From Dirofilaria immitis (Eukaryota; Nematoda; Chromadorea; Rhabditida; Onchocercidae), in the NCBI GenBank assembly GCA_024305405.1, contig JAKNDB010000087.1, positions 2,108,001 through 2,172,000 of the forward strand: a stretch of DNA of 64,000 bases, read 5' to 3'. A model generated the notes under the pieces. It had not been told where the DNA came from, did no database searches, and worked only from the letters and a program-made list of their open reading frames with translations. Positions 37,910 to 50,222 of this stretch are shown piece after piece (the first letter of the stretch is position 1; every line of letters begins with the position of its first letter). Both the position numbers and the translations under genes were made by a program.

Positions 37910-40777
37910 TCAAAGAGACCACTTCAGCTGCTCCTTTGCCGAACCAATCAACTGAAATATTTTTGCATATTAAATATAGAAACTCGAAATCCTCTCATAT
38001 CATCCATAGAATATGAATGTCGTTATCTTAAGATCAAATTTTTAACATGTTGATCTGAAGTACTGATTGCACAGCTTGAACGATCACAAAGATGGACAAT
38101 CGATAACGAGTAACACTAACCGCAATTCGGTTTTTAAACGGCCGAATTGAAATAAAAATTGGAACATGCGAAATTTTTTTCAGCAGAATTTTAAAGTAGC
38201 AAGGAATAAATATCGCTAATCAAGTGGATATACGACCGCACTAACAAGCCCAGAACAAAACGAACAAGTATTTTGTCTGGGAATTATAAATGTCGATAGG
38301 ATTTCATTCAATCCAATCGATAAATACTTAGCCTTAAAAAAAGAAACACGAAACACGAAATCACTTCAATTCCAATTTATTAATACAGCAAGTAACCTAC
38401 AAGAATGCAAGAATGCAACATGCACACGCAACCAAAGCACAGATTTTGAAGGCACAGATTTTGGAATTTTACTTCGCTTAAATCTTTATCTATAATACTT
38501 CAGTTTCGCTGGTTTTTCATTTGCAGTAAAACTCATTGACCCATGTATTGAATGTGTTCTAAATATCCAACATAACGAAACACAAAAACCATACATTTTG
38601 GCTCTTCCAATATACAAGGAAATTGGTAATCTGAATTTAATAATATAAGATGTTCTAACTTCTAATCAAAAACTCACAACACAGAAAATCTGTATTAAAA
38701 TCTCCTATGAAGATCAGAACAATAAGTTTTTTTGTAGCCTATTATTTCCTTAATTTGAATAAATAAATTAATTCATTCGCCAGGAATTTCTAAATTTGCC
38801 AATTATTATGGAAAAGAAACATGAAATTGTATCATGGTTAAAAAGAAAAAAGAAATGATAACGAGGAATGAAAAAATGACACTAACGAGAACTCCACCAA
38901 TCTATGCATCTCGGTGAGAACAAGAAGAACGATATCGACTTAAACCAAAATATTCAGAGAACTATTTTTAATATAAAAGAGAAAGTGTCCGAAAAAAATA
39001 ATCATTTAATAACTTTTAGAGTTTTATTGAGAGAATTTAACTTGTAAAAACCGAGATACTTAAGTCACTGAATAAAAAAATCGCTCCAAAAGTAAAAAGG
39101 TTACGTTTGCATAATTATGATAAAAATTTAAATCAAACGATTGGTTAATTTATTTCTTCGAGGATTAGCCAATCGGTTGATTTGAATTCTTTTTCAAATG
39201 AAAAACTATTACATAATAAATACTTCTAGATATTACAACATGCATTTGCCATGAGTTACATCAAAATAATGAACTCATGGAAAAGATTGTTTTTAAGACA
39301 TGCGTACCGACATTCCCACTTGCGAGATGCTTTGATCACCGAATGTTAGTTCATCGGTCCGTAAAGCACAACGATTTACAACAGCTTGTGGTTCTGTTTC
39401 CATTAAAACGCTGCAAATATAAGAACTATTAGACTCTGAATTACTTAATTTATCGAATGTTTTCTTCCTTAACAACTTCGCCATGAGTACAAAAAAAAAA
39501 CTTTCTGCTACCCCAAATGGTCAATAAGTAATAAAATGTAAGATGAGACTATAATGCCTATTTTCATTTATTAAACAACAATCAAAGCAAAGCAACATCC
39601 TATAAACTGGATTTGAGCTTAATATTTGTTTGCAAAATGTCTTTTATCGAACCGAAATAAGCAAAAAATCTACTGAAACTTCTACATTTTTCCAAATTTT
39701 TTCCGGGATAACTATTAAAATAGGAAGCAATTCTAAAGTTCAATTTGACAAAATTTTAGATGCAACTCTGCCTATCTTTAAAATCCCTAAAAGACACATA
39801 AGTCTCGGTAATATATTTCGGAGTAACGTATTTGTCTTTATTCTACACAAGCCTCAGAATAGATTGAATACAGAATTCCATCATTGGTGTCTGCATAACA
39901 AAATCAATTCTTGTTAACAGACTCATCAAAAAGACATGAAGAAGCAATCACAAACCCATTGTCACAAATTTCATCGATGATCAACATAGCAATATCCATA
40001 TCATCGATTAGTGTTTTCTTCTCCACATTTTTTCGTAGTACTAGTGAAATCGAATCATAGAGACAATTAAGGGCCGAAACAAGGATCAATTCATTCTGAT
40101 CTGCATCACCCATTACATAGAAAAATAGGTCAACATTACTCCGATATACGCAAATCAGTCCATCCAATAAAATGATTTCGGCTGCAAAATTGTAGAAAAA
40201 TTATGCCAATGATCTTGGAATTTTTTAAAAAAATAAATTATATGCAGAATCTTAACCAGTACAGAAAAGATGTTCGGTTAAACAGAGTAGTCAGATCAGT
40301 TATAAAAGGACACGGTTATAAGCTAAAGTTTCTAAAGAAGATTCCCAATATCAGTTTTCTAGAAACAGAGCAGCAATCCGTTTTGGAATTTACCATTTGC
40401 TTTGCATGTTTTTTGGAACAAGTTTTTCTCGAAGGATTTCTGTTCCTTCGTAGTTGGAAATATTTTGTCGTCGTAATACTGAAAAATTCTTATTTTCAGG
40501 AAATATTCCCGAAACTATATAAAATTAACAGATACGCTATCTATTTAAGTTATTTTGTAATAAAAGATATAGACGGCAGGAAAGAAATAAAAGTCAGAGA
40601 TAAAAGCATTTCATTAGAAAAATAGAATCAGTGATTCATTTGCCTTGAAAGAGAAGCTAAAGCAAATAATATCGTACTTATTTATATAAAGTTAAATATA
40701 CCAGTTACCTTGGCAAGGATTCGATTACCATCTTGATCCAATATAGCGATTCCCTTGATGCTATACATAGAAGCCAT
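37910..40777 (-). CDS. copz-1: Coatomer subunit zeta (COPI coat)
   Basis: Zeta-COP is the small subunit of the COPI coat and pairs with gamma-COP for retrograde Golgi-to-ER transport. Exons (- strand): 40777-40709, 40478-40394, 40181-39956, 39410-39320, 37951-37910 (TGA), about 170 aa (human COPZ1 177), all phases consistent and no frameshift. It is a longin/adaptin-small-chain fold: [13 protein letters not shown] at the start, [53 protein letters not shown], and the conserved tail [10 protein letters not shown]. The last coding exon is only 42 nt and lies behind a 1,368-nt intron. Without splicing, exon 4 reads on for a few residues (GMSVRMS) to a stop at 39293, a plausible intron-retention end. 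The long + strand frame at 40203-40625 is the antisense of exon 2 and its flanks, not a gene. Confidence 0.95.
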
Positions 40778-41729
40778 TTCTGTTAACAAAAGCAAAAGAG
40801 AGACAAAAAAGAAAAAAATTAAAGAAACAATTTTTCTATCGATTCTTATCATCTCCTCAAAACACTTCTCTTATCAGTATTTCTATTATCTGCTTATGCT
40901 TTGCCACTCTCTCTAAATCTCAATTAACGTCTAAATTTTCACAAATTTTCGCCTACCTTCTAACAATAATACAATGATTCACTGCCTAATTCTTCCATCT
41001 CTATCATCTCACCAATCCCAATTCCCTCTCTCTCTCTCTTTTTTCCTTCGCTTCAAAATTCCAATCTCCGGAATATTCTCAAACAAAACAAATCCGACAA
41101 AACCTTCGGAATCAGCATAAAATTAAAATGAAACAAACCCCTACGTCTTTTTCTTTTTATTTTTCGATTAAATTTGCCACAAATTAGCGGTACACTATGA
41201 TTGTTTTCGTCCCAATAACCACTTACAATAATACGTAGGAAATGATTAAAAATCAAATTTCAGAAAATGTAAAATTTCCAAATTCATAACGATTAATTAA
41301 TACTGCAACGATCAACGAAAATAATTAGAAGATGTGACATAAAGTCCTTAAATTTTATAATTTTACTTGAATAAACAAGTTTCCCATGTAACGTTATACG
41401 TCTAATTACTATGTACGATTTTTTTATGTCTATTATATCAAAATCAACTTATTCAAATTAATCGATTCTATTAAAGTTAAATTCTAATACTTATAATGTC
41501 CAGATGTAGCCAACTATGGTTCTTTAATTACACTTATTACTTCAAGTTGATTAACTTCTCATTAATAATTTTTTCCCGATTACATTTCATAATTCATTAT
41601 TTTCATTTACGTTTTGCAATTCTAATATTATATTTCAACCTTTCAACATTTTGAAGTGAACATTTAAATGTAATTATAAAAAATGAAGAGAATATATATT
41701 CAGATATTATCCATATATATATATATATA

Positions 41730-42106
41730 TTTTATGCTTTCTTCATTCCACTTCTCATGGAATATATATATAGTGGTTGAAAATGAAATCTCTTGGAAAA
41801 TGGAATAATCGTTCAAAAGAAAAAAGTAGCTAATTTCATATCGGAAGATATATAGGAGGATAGATTAATCAAACTAATGAATCGATAGATTAAACGACCG
41901 ATTGATTCATCATTCTATTAAAAATAAAGAAGAAAGAAATTAATAGATTAATCCATGACAGCTCACTTAAGAAATGTACTTTTTTACATTTTATTTATTT
42001 CTAAACAAAATATTATTGGTAAATTGGAAATTCTTTGTATATTCGTATTTTCTTCTGTTCTATTAGAAAACAATTCCATGAGAAGTGGAATGAAGAAAGC
42101 ATAAAA
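41730..42106. mobile_element. Fold-back (inverted-repeat) element, MITE-like
   Basis: Perfect 34-bp inverted arms lie at 41730-41763 and 42073-42106 (left arm begins TTTTATGCTTTCTTCATTCC) and flank a 309-bp AT-rich interior without an open frame. The arm length, the short interior and the (TA)n tract abutting the left arm suggest a non-autonomous DNA element that may favour TA targets. No clear target-site duplication can be shown, and copy number elsewhere is unknown. Confidence 0.5.
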
Positions 42107-45100
42107 TGAAAAATATTAATTTGCAAATATTTAAAAATTCTTAAGTAATTGTTTCCATCAATTATCAGTAGAATTGATAAAGAAGAAATTTACCGATTAT
42201 TAACACCACATTTTCGGATATACTATCAAAGAAATTTTAAATTACACCGTTTATAATTACCTCCAGATGCATTTTATTTACCAGTCAGTAATGTACTTTA
42301 TTTAAAATGGATCAAGCAATAGTTTACTTTAATTCCAAATAGATCAATGAATAATAATGTCCTAAATTAACTGAGTTAGAAATTTCTCTCATTATTTTTT
42401 CTATTGTTTTCGGAAGCGTAAATTGATTTTATTGGATTTTTTGGTAATAAGAACTGGAGAAAGTTCTGCATAAATTATTAAGCTGATAAGTGAGATGAGC
42501 AAAGAAGAAAAAGTAATATCAAAGCATGATTAGAGCAATATAGAGTGAGAATGAAATATTTGAAATAAAATAAACAAAAATTTATGAAAGAAGATTTAAA
42601 ATGTGACATGAACGCGAAAAATAAATATCATATCACATTACTAATCTGGCGATAAGTCGGAAGAAAAATAATGATAAAATTTTTCACAGCAATCAATTGA
42701 TAATAATTTTACTTGACAAATCGAAAACTTCTACTTCTATGCATCTAATCAAATCGAGAAAACTTCTCAACTATTTGTTGCTTATAATTATCAATTCTTT
42801 TAATCTCATAAACTTTCCTTACTTGGTTTTTTCTCTATTCTCGAAGCGAAATACCAGCGATGAAGTGTTTTATTTTTCTTTACTCAGCAAACATTTCAAA
42901 TTTTTTGACTGAAGGGGATTAAGAAATAAATAGAATTTATTAACTTTATTTTTTCCATACCTAAGATGACAGATGGAGGAGAAAGACTGGTTAGATTGAT
43001 TAATTAAATCTTATGGCATCATCACATTGATTACAATGCCATAATTACAAAGCAAAATCAACATAATTCGGCATAACTCTGCTATGTTCCTAACTACTAT
43101 TAAAATATCTATGCTGACCTGAATTTGATTCCAGCTTGGAATAAACAAGACATGGGAAAATTTTTAAAAGATTGCTATAGCAACAATCCTCGCAGCTTAC
43201 GTCAAAAGATTTTACGATAATTGCAATGACCATTTTTGTTTTTATATCTGATACAACAAGCATTTCATTGAATTTCAAAATTCCTTCCTGCTAATGTCCT
43301 GTTTGAAATTTTGAGACTTCTCTTTTTCATCTATCACTGCTGAAATAATTACTATAGAAAATATTTCTGTTATTAGGCTGTCGAGAAATAATTCGGGATT
43401 TCTTCGCTTCTGCATTTTTGTTGAGATGAAGTTAGCAAATATGCTTTTGTTTCTTTCAAATATTTATTTTTCCATCATTTTTCAAATATGCTTAAGCGAA
43501 AATTCGCATACCTGGTTTGTAGTTATGATCTGAATATTTTGTTCGCTGAATTAGCACCAACCAATAGAATTATTATGCGACGAGATTTTCTACTTTCCCG
43601 TCTCTAATCTTGCCTACTTTATCAGCTTATTATTGGTAATGATATATGAGAAAATATAGGATACGCTATCTGAACATCTAAGCCGATATAATCTCTTCAG
43701 ATATAATTTCATTTTCCATTATTCCTTTCATGTGATTACTGACGAAGTAAGCATCATTTCTTGCGCTCTAAGGAATATATAGTAATTTTATCAAATTATC
43801 GAATCGATCTCATTAACAATGAGTTATTAATAACAATTGCGATATTTTTTCAAATTTTCTACATGTGAATTTATGACAAATTTTTATTCTCTTCCAAAAG
43901 TTTCAAGCAGTGCTAATTTATTTAAAAGACTAGGATGATCAGCAGGAACTCATCCAAACGATGCCATCAGCACTAGCCAACCTCATGACTCATAACCCGC
44001 CATATCAAGCCTGTCCAGACAAGTTGTAATGTTTGATCATATTTTACGAACTATCCCAAATTACATATATATTATGAAATATCTTTTTCCCATAGGAGTA
44101 AGAGAGAGTGAAAAAGCATTTAAAGGATTGCATCATATCTCTGATCGATTGTCTGTCGTTGCAAGTACATTGTTCCTCTGTTAAGCTCAAAAACGCTTGC
44201 TTGGTCGTCACTCTCTGTTCCAAAATATATGAGTTAAATAAGATTGATCTTTACTGAAAATTTATTTTTGGCAATCATACAATAAATTCAAATCTCAATG
44301 AAATTTTAATCCTTTGAAAAAATGATAATTCATTACCATTATATATAACAGGATAAAGAATAAAATAATCACTGAATGAAACGTCAGTAGTGTGATCTAA
44401 TCTCAAGCGAAATGTATAGTGGGACACCGATAAATGCTCTACGAGTTAAGGTTAGCTAGTTCACAACTTTTCATACGTACAACAGATAATGAAGACAAAA
44501 AAACTATAATATCGGAAATCTATAATGTAATAATCACAGATTTTCAGAAAAAAGAGCCAAATGATTTACATGAAGTATAAAATGTCATGGTTAGAAAGTC
44601 TATTTTCATGGATAATTATTTTCCTACAGATTTTGTTGTTTTTAATTAATTCGAAATTATTTTCAAGTTTCTTCGATTTGAAATTTTTTTGAGAAAAACC
44701 CTTAAAAAATTTGAGAAATTTTTTTCTAATTAAAAATTTTTAAATCAATGGTTAAACTAACAATTTCTTTGTGTGCTAATTATTGATTCATTTATTTCTC
44801 TTTCTTCGGTAACTTTAATTTTGTTCCGGCACTTGTGCAAAAGAAACAAATCAGAAAAAGGCCTGAAAACCTAATAAACAAGAATCAATAAATTTAAAAG
44901 CATGGAGTATCGTAGGAAATACTTGCACTTATAGAAGTTCGTGTGCCGATTGATCGAAATTTAAGCATTTGCCCACTGTTTCATTAGAAGTTAGTCACTG
45001 ATGGGGTTAATGTGTTCTATGCGTGTGCAAATGCATTCCGGGAATTGCCTGATTACTTCAGCCCTTTCCGGAATGCAATAAATTGTTTTTCAAAGTTTTT

Positions 45101-45278
45101 TCTTCTATTCCGAAAGAGCAGGTTACTTGGATATGTTTCAAAAAGTTATTCTAAAAGTTAATTTATTGCTTAGATGCATTCATATACTCGGTAAGCGGAC
45201 GTATTTTATATATATATATATACAACAAAAAGTTTATAAATACATTATGAATATTTTTGTGTTCTGAGATATAGAAAT

Positions 45279-45286
45279 GATTTCAG
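45279..45286 (+). promoter_or_regulatory. Putative trans-splice acceptor of the glutaminase gene
   Basis: GATTTCAG ends 42 nt before the first ATG (45329) with no coding exon upstream; this is consistent with spliced-leader addition. Confidence 0.35.
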
Positions 45287-45328
45287 TATCGATTAGACGA
45301 TAATCAATATCGTCAGAATTTGAAAACA

Positions 45329-48300
45329 ATGGAGAGCGATGAATACAAGTGTGCCTCTGCTGCGGGTAATTCCAAATTTATCATATGAAATTATTTTATG
45401 TTCTTCTTTCATCTTTTTCTGGCTATCCATTTTCTCATTTTTCATCTTATTTGTTGTTTAAACTTCTAAATACATTCGAATTTCTTTTACTGTTCTCTAT
45501 TATGCATTTTTAATCATGATGTTTTACTATCTCATTTTTCTTCGACCTTTTTTCCACCGTTTATTAGATTGATCGGTTTTCATTTTAGTCGACAATGTGA
45601 GCAAGATTTTGAAAAATATCATTTTAGTCGACAATGTGAGCAAGATTTTGAAAAATAGCCGCAAATCATCGGTTACTCGATTGCTGAATGACACAGCTAA
45701 GGGTTTGAAGCATGTTTATCAGCTTTCTCATCCATCGCAGGAAGATCTTACATATGATCTTTTCAAATGCTCTAAAAAACCCGAAGAAGCTTCTTTAGGA
45801 AAATTGCTTTCTGTAAGATATTGCTATTTATTAGTATAAATATGCAGAAAATTTTTAAGAAAATTTTTTCCTCATTTTATCATTTTCATATTGCTTAAAC
45901 TTTCAAGTTTTTAAGCAGCTTTTATTTTTATTTGTAGGTGTTGCGATCATTTGGCATTCGTGAAGATGACCCTCGATTGAAACATACGATTGAAAAAATG
46001 CGTGAGTACGAACTACAGATCGAAGATGATTGTGATACCAGACATTGCTTGTTAAACAAGGAACAGTTCAAAGAGTAATCGATTTATGTACAAGATATTT
46101 TTGCTCTGATATTTGTTAATCCTTGCAAAATCATTGTAGGGACAAGATGAGTAACGATGATTCTGATTTTCTTTTCAGTAACTTTTGTTTACGAATTAAA
46201 ATGATCCCACTGTAATTTCTTGAAATCAAGTAGATTATAACAAATTCAGTGCAACAATATATAATAGTGAACTGAAATAATTGCAGGTGTATTCGGCCAA
46301 GCATCAATCTGATTGCGCAAACACTTCGTAATGATTTAATTATTCCATGTTGGGGCGAATTTACTGCTAAGATCAAAGAAATTTTTGATGAAGTAGTTTT
46401 TCTTCTATATCTTTCTTTTTTTTTTTATTATGAAACTATAACTTTTTCTTTGTCTTACTACTCAAATTTTTTAAAAGATGTGGAACTCATCTTAGAAAGA
46501 TTAGCATTTTTCTTTGAAAGCTTAGAAAATAGTTTGTATTGGTCATTATAGAAAAGGCATTATAGAATATTTCATAAAAAGTTATATTTATTGCATTATC
46601 CCCAGCACTTATTAAAATCCTTTATTTTTTAGTTTTTGGCAGTTTGATTTCAGTGCGCAAATATTCATGAAGGCAAAGTAGCAGATTATATTCCTCAATT
46701 GGCTAGAGTAGATCCAAAAAAATGGGGTCTTTCAATATGTACAATTGATGGACAGCGTATCAGTTATGGTGATGCACGTCTGCCATTTTGTTTTCAGTCC
46801 ATATCAAAAGGTAAGCAATAGCTGAATTAAAATTTTAGAAATTCTCTTTCGTGTCCATCTCTTTTCTATAGTTTTGATAAAGTGAAGACAGCTAAGTATT
46901 TACTTTACTTAATAGATTACTTAATATTAATTATTTCATGGTTCAGTTATTTGCGAGAAAACTTTTTTAGCTTTTAATTATGCAATAGTAGCATCTGATT
47001 TGGGAGCAGATTTCGTTCACAATTACGTTGGCCATGAACCGTCGGGGCGATTATTCAATGAAATATGTTTAGATTGCAACGGTAATTTTTTTGTATTTAG
47101 CTGAGATATTTCAATTTTCTTCAATTTATCTAACAGAAATTTAATATTTTTTAATGATTTATATTTTTTTCTTTGTAGATTTTACTAAAATGAAAACTTG
47201 AAATTTCTGTAATTCACATAGTTTTTTTAATAGAACAGCTCAGATCGTTTAATTACTAGTTTATACTGAAGTACTAACGTAAAATATGCAAATTTTGCAA
47301 TAGGAAAACCACATAATCCTCTGATAAATGCTGGAGCAATTGTTGTCACGTCATTGCTGAAAATGGGACATAAAATGGCAGATCGTTATGATTTTGTAAG
47401 TTTATTCGTGATTCTAAACTGTTGATTAGATTTTAATGAGTGATATAATTATAGAACCAAACTTCATTTTTTATATGGCTGCTATATTTTCAAAGTGTAG
47501 AAAGTTCACGTTTCTTTAATGGTCCAGAAAAAAGTATTTAGGGAGTAGGACACAACTTTCGAGAGGTGGAATTCGTTGGATTCGAAATTTAGACAACAAT
47601 TAAATTATTTCTAGGTATTAAATCAATACAGAAAACTGGCAGGAGGTGGTTACATAGGATTTAATAATGCAACGTAAGTTTCAAATTATTTATGGTATCT
47701 TTAATAGTAAAATCTTATTCTATGGGAATTTTGCTAATATAATCTCACTTCATTAATGTTAAAAAATTTTCGGAGCTTCGTGTTAAATTAAAAAATTTTT
47801 TTTCAAATAAAATATTTTTATAGTTTCCTTTCCGAACGTGATACCGCAGATCGTAATTATGCTCTCTCTTATTATATGAAAGAAAATAATTGCTTTCCTG
47901 GTTCAATATCGCTCCGAGATGAACTGGATTTTTATTTCCAGTTGTGTTCATTGGAAACAACATGTGAAAGTGCTGCGGTAATGGCAGCAACTTTGGCTAA
48001 TGGAGGCGAGATTTGAATTTTGCAATTTATTTTTCTCTTTAATATGAAGAAAAAATGTCGATCAAACATAAAACAGTGCACTGATCAGCTTTTTGAGTGC
48101 TTAATTTAAGAACACTATAATTTTTAGAGCAAAAAATCATTATTTCTAAAATTCTCGTTCGGCTAGAAAGTTATAGAATAGCTAGAAAATTGTAATTCCT
48201 TTTTCTTAGGTGTTTGCCCGCTCACTAATGAAACGTGTATTAGTGCTCGACCATGTCGCGATGTTCTTTCATTGATGTATTCATGTGGAATGTACGACTA

Positions 48301-50222
48301 TAGCGGTCAATTCGCATTTCAAGTAGGTTGATATACTTTTATGAAGAAAATCAGTATTTGGTATATATTTTATGTATATACAAGCTGACATGCAATATTT
48401 TGGAACAGTTGCGAATAATTCTTATTTAGGTTGGCTTACCTGCAAAATCTGGTGTTTCGGGAGCAATGGTAGTTGTGGTACCAAATTTGATGGGAATTTG
48501 TATCTGGTCGCCGCCTCTGGATAAAATGAACAACAGTGTGCGTGGTGTAAGCTTCTGTAAGGTATATATTTTTCATTTATGTTTATCTAATAGTTTTATT
48601 CTGTTATTACTAAGGAATTTTCAAAGAATTAAGAAATTTTCTGCCAATGATTTAATTTCATTTCCAGAAAATGATCGAAACTTTCAACTTTCACAACTAT
48701 GACAGTTTGTTGCATGCGGATACCAAGAAAATAGACCCCCGAAAACGTGGAGTCCCAAATGAATCGGAATTAATTCTCGAAATGATGTTTGCGACAAAGA
48801 AAGGCGATATTGATGATGTTCGAAGGTACAACGTGTTTCTTGGAAAATGGAAAATTCCACTAAAGACAAAAATACGTTAACATGTATCCAAATAAAATAG
48901 GCAATATCAAACTTTTTTAAACTCCAGAAAAATAAGTGAAAATAAATGGATAAAAAAGACGATGTAAAGATTAGCATTTTGCGAATGACTAATAATGTGA
49001 TAATGCTCGAATTATAACTCTTTAGGAAGGATTACGAATGGAACTTTGCATTGCATACACATGATAGTCTGTATTAGATTTTTTTGACGAATGATTTGTA
49101 AATAGTCTGTATTAAACAACATGATTTGTAAATAAAAATTTCAGGATGTTTTTGGGTGGCATTGATTTGAATATGTCAGATTATGATGGTCGTACACCAT
49201 TACATTTAGCTGCATCAGAAGGGCAGTCGTTAATGGTGGATTTCTTTCTCGATATCGCTCATGTCAATCCACTGGTGAAAGATAGGTTAGTTAACAAAGA
49301 TATTTGATATATTTGAATATTTGGAACTGTTTTGGAACTAAATATTATAAAATACTTCGAGAAATTTTAATGAAGTTAATGTTACTGGATCATGAGGGTA
49401 TCATTTTTGTTTATCAGAGATCCTGGGGAAAATTATTCTTTACCATAATGCCTTATCGGTTGATTCGTAATAAAACTTCGTTAGATTTTGATATTGAACA
49501 TCTTATCGTTAGAATTGCAATATACTAAGCAGGAAATCCAACAGTAGACTCTTTTATTACAGATGGAATAGGACTGCTTATGATGATGCTGTATCGTTTG
49601 GATTTACCAAAATTGCGGACAAAATTAAATCAGCTATGGATAAAATATCTGGTGGATTCGTGCCAATGTTAGTTGAAATGAAATTGATAAAAATTGTACG
49701 AAATTGATATCAGTGTTCTTTTACTTATAACATTATATTACAGAACGATTCCTCCAGAAAAAGCACGACAACTGTTACCCGAAAACGGTGATGTACTGAT
49801 AAATTTGCTAGAAGAGACAAATGATTGGGAAAAAGGTTTGTGTATTTTTCAATTATTTCCATTGTGAGATCTATTTTTATGCAACTAACCGGACTTTGAC
49901 TTTGTGAAATTTCATGAAATCATGAAATCATAAAGGATAATCAATTTAATTAAAAATATGTGTAATATTCCAAAAAATTAATAGTATTTTTTATCGTTTC
50001 AATGAAGAATAGTCAATTTAAGAATTGCGAATTGTGGTTGATCGTTTATCTTGTTTCGATTATTCAAAAATTGATGAAGATTATGTGACCAGTCCTAGTA
50101 CTGCTGAAAACGGTGATGAAACGTCTGATGTTTTGGAAAAGTCATCTGAAGAGAATGGTTGCTCTAGTGCTCTGGATGCTGAAAGTATAGCGGACGGAAA
50201 TGGGGTCAGATCGAACTTATGA
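45329..50222 (+). CDS. glna: Glutaminase (GLS type) with C-terminal ankyrin repeats
   Basis: It hydrolyses glutamine to glutamate and ammonia, in mitochondria in animals. Sixteen exons with consistent phases: 45329-45365, 45589-45812, 45938-46074, 46287-46392, 46654-46810, 46971-47081, 47304-47395, 47615-47673, 47824-48005, 48210-48322, 48430-48561, 48668-48825, 49145-49285, 49563-49667, 49744-49835, 50023-50222 (TGA), about 681 aa. The beta-lactamase-like domain shows DGQRISYGD, the catalytic Ser-x-x-Lys in [67 protein letters not shown] and [10 protein letters not shown]. Then come ankyrin repeats ([16 protein letters not shown]) and an acidic Ser-rich tail not seen in vertebrate GLS. The intron after 48005 uses a GC donor. 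Exon 2 has an in-frame 39-bp duplication that duplicates its acceptor. An obvious mitochondrial presequence is missing from the short first exon, so an alternative 5' exon may exist. Confidence 0.96.
45581..45658 (+). repeat. 39-bp in-frame tandem duplication spanning a 3' splice site
   Basis: The unit CATTTTAGTCGACAATGTGA... occurs at 45581-45619 and again at 45620-45658, differing only at the last base. Each copy contains the TTTTAG acceptor followed by the same 5' exon sequence. Because the period is 13 codons, either acceptor (exon start 45589 or 45628) keeps the glutaminase frame. Confidence 0.9.

Larger units (their letters stand above)
40778..45328. other. 4.6-kb divergent intergenic region, no gene seen
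   Basis: It lies between the starts of copz-1 (-) and glutaminase (+). It is AT-rich with (TA)n tracts near 41713-41730 and 45211-45222 and a 377-bp fold-back element at 41730-42106. Short open frames (42697, 43090 and others) lack coding character. Confidence 0.6.

Noticed and set aside
40203..40625. 140-codon open frame on the + strand
   Set aside because: It is antisense to copz-1 exon 2 and its introns; the - strand frame matches coatomer zeta with correct splice sites, while this frame has no family features.
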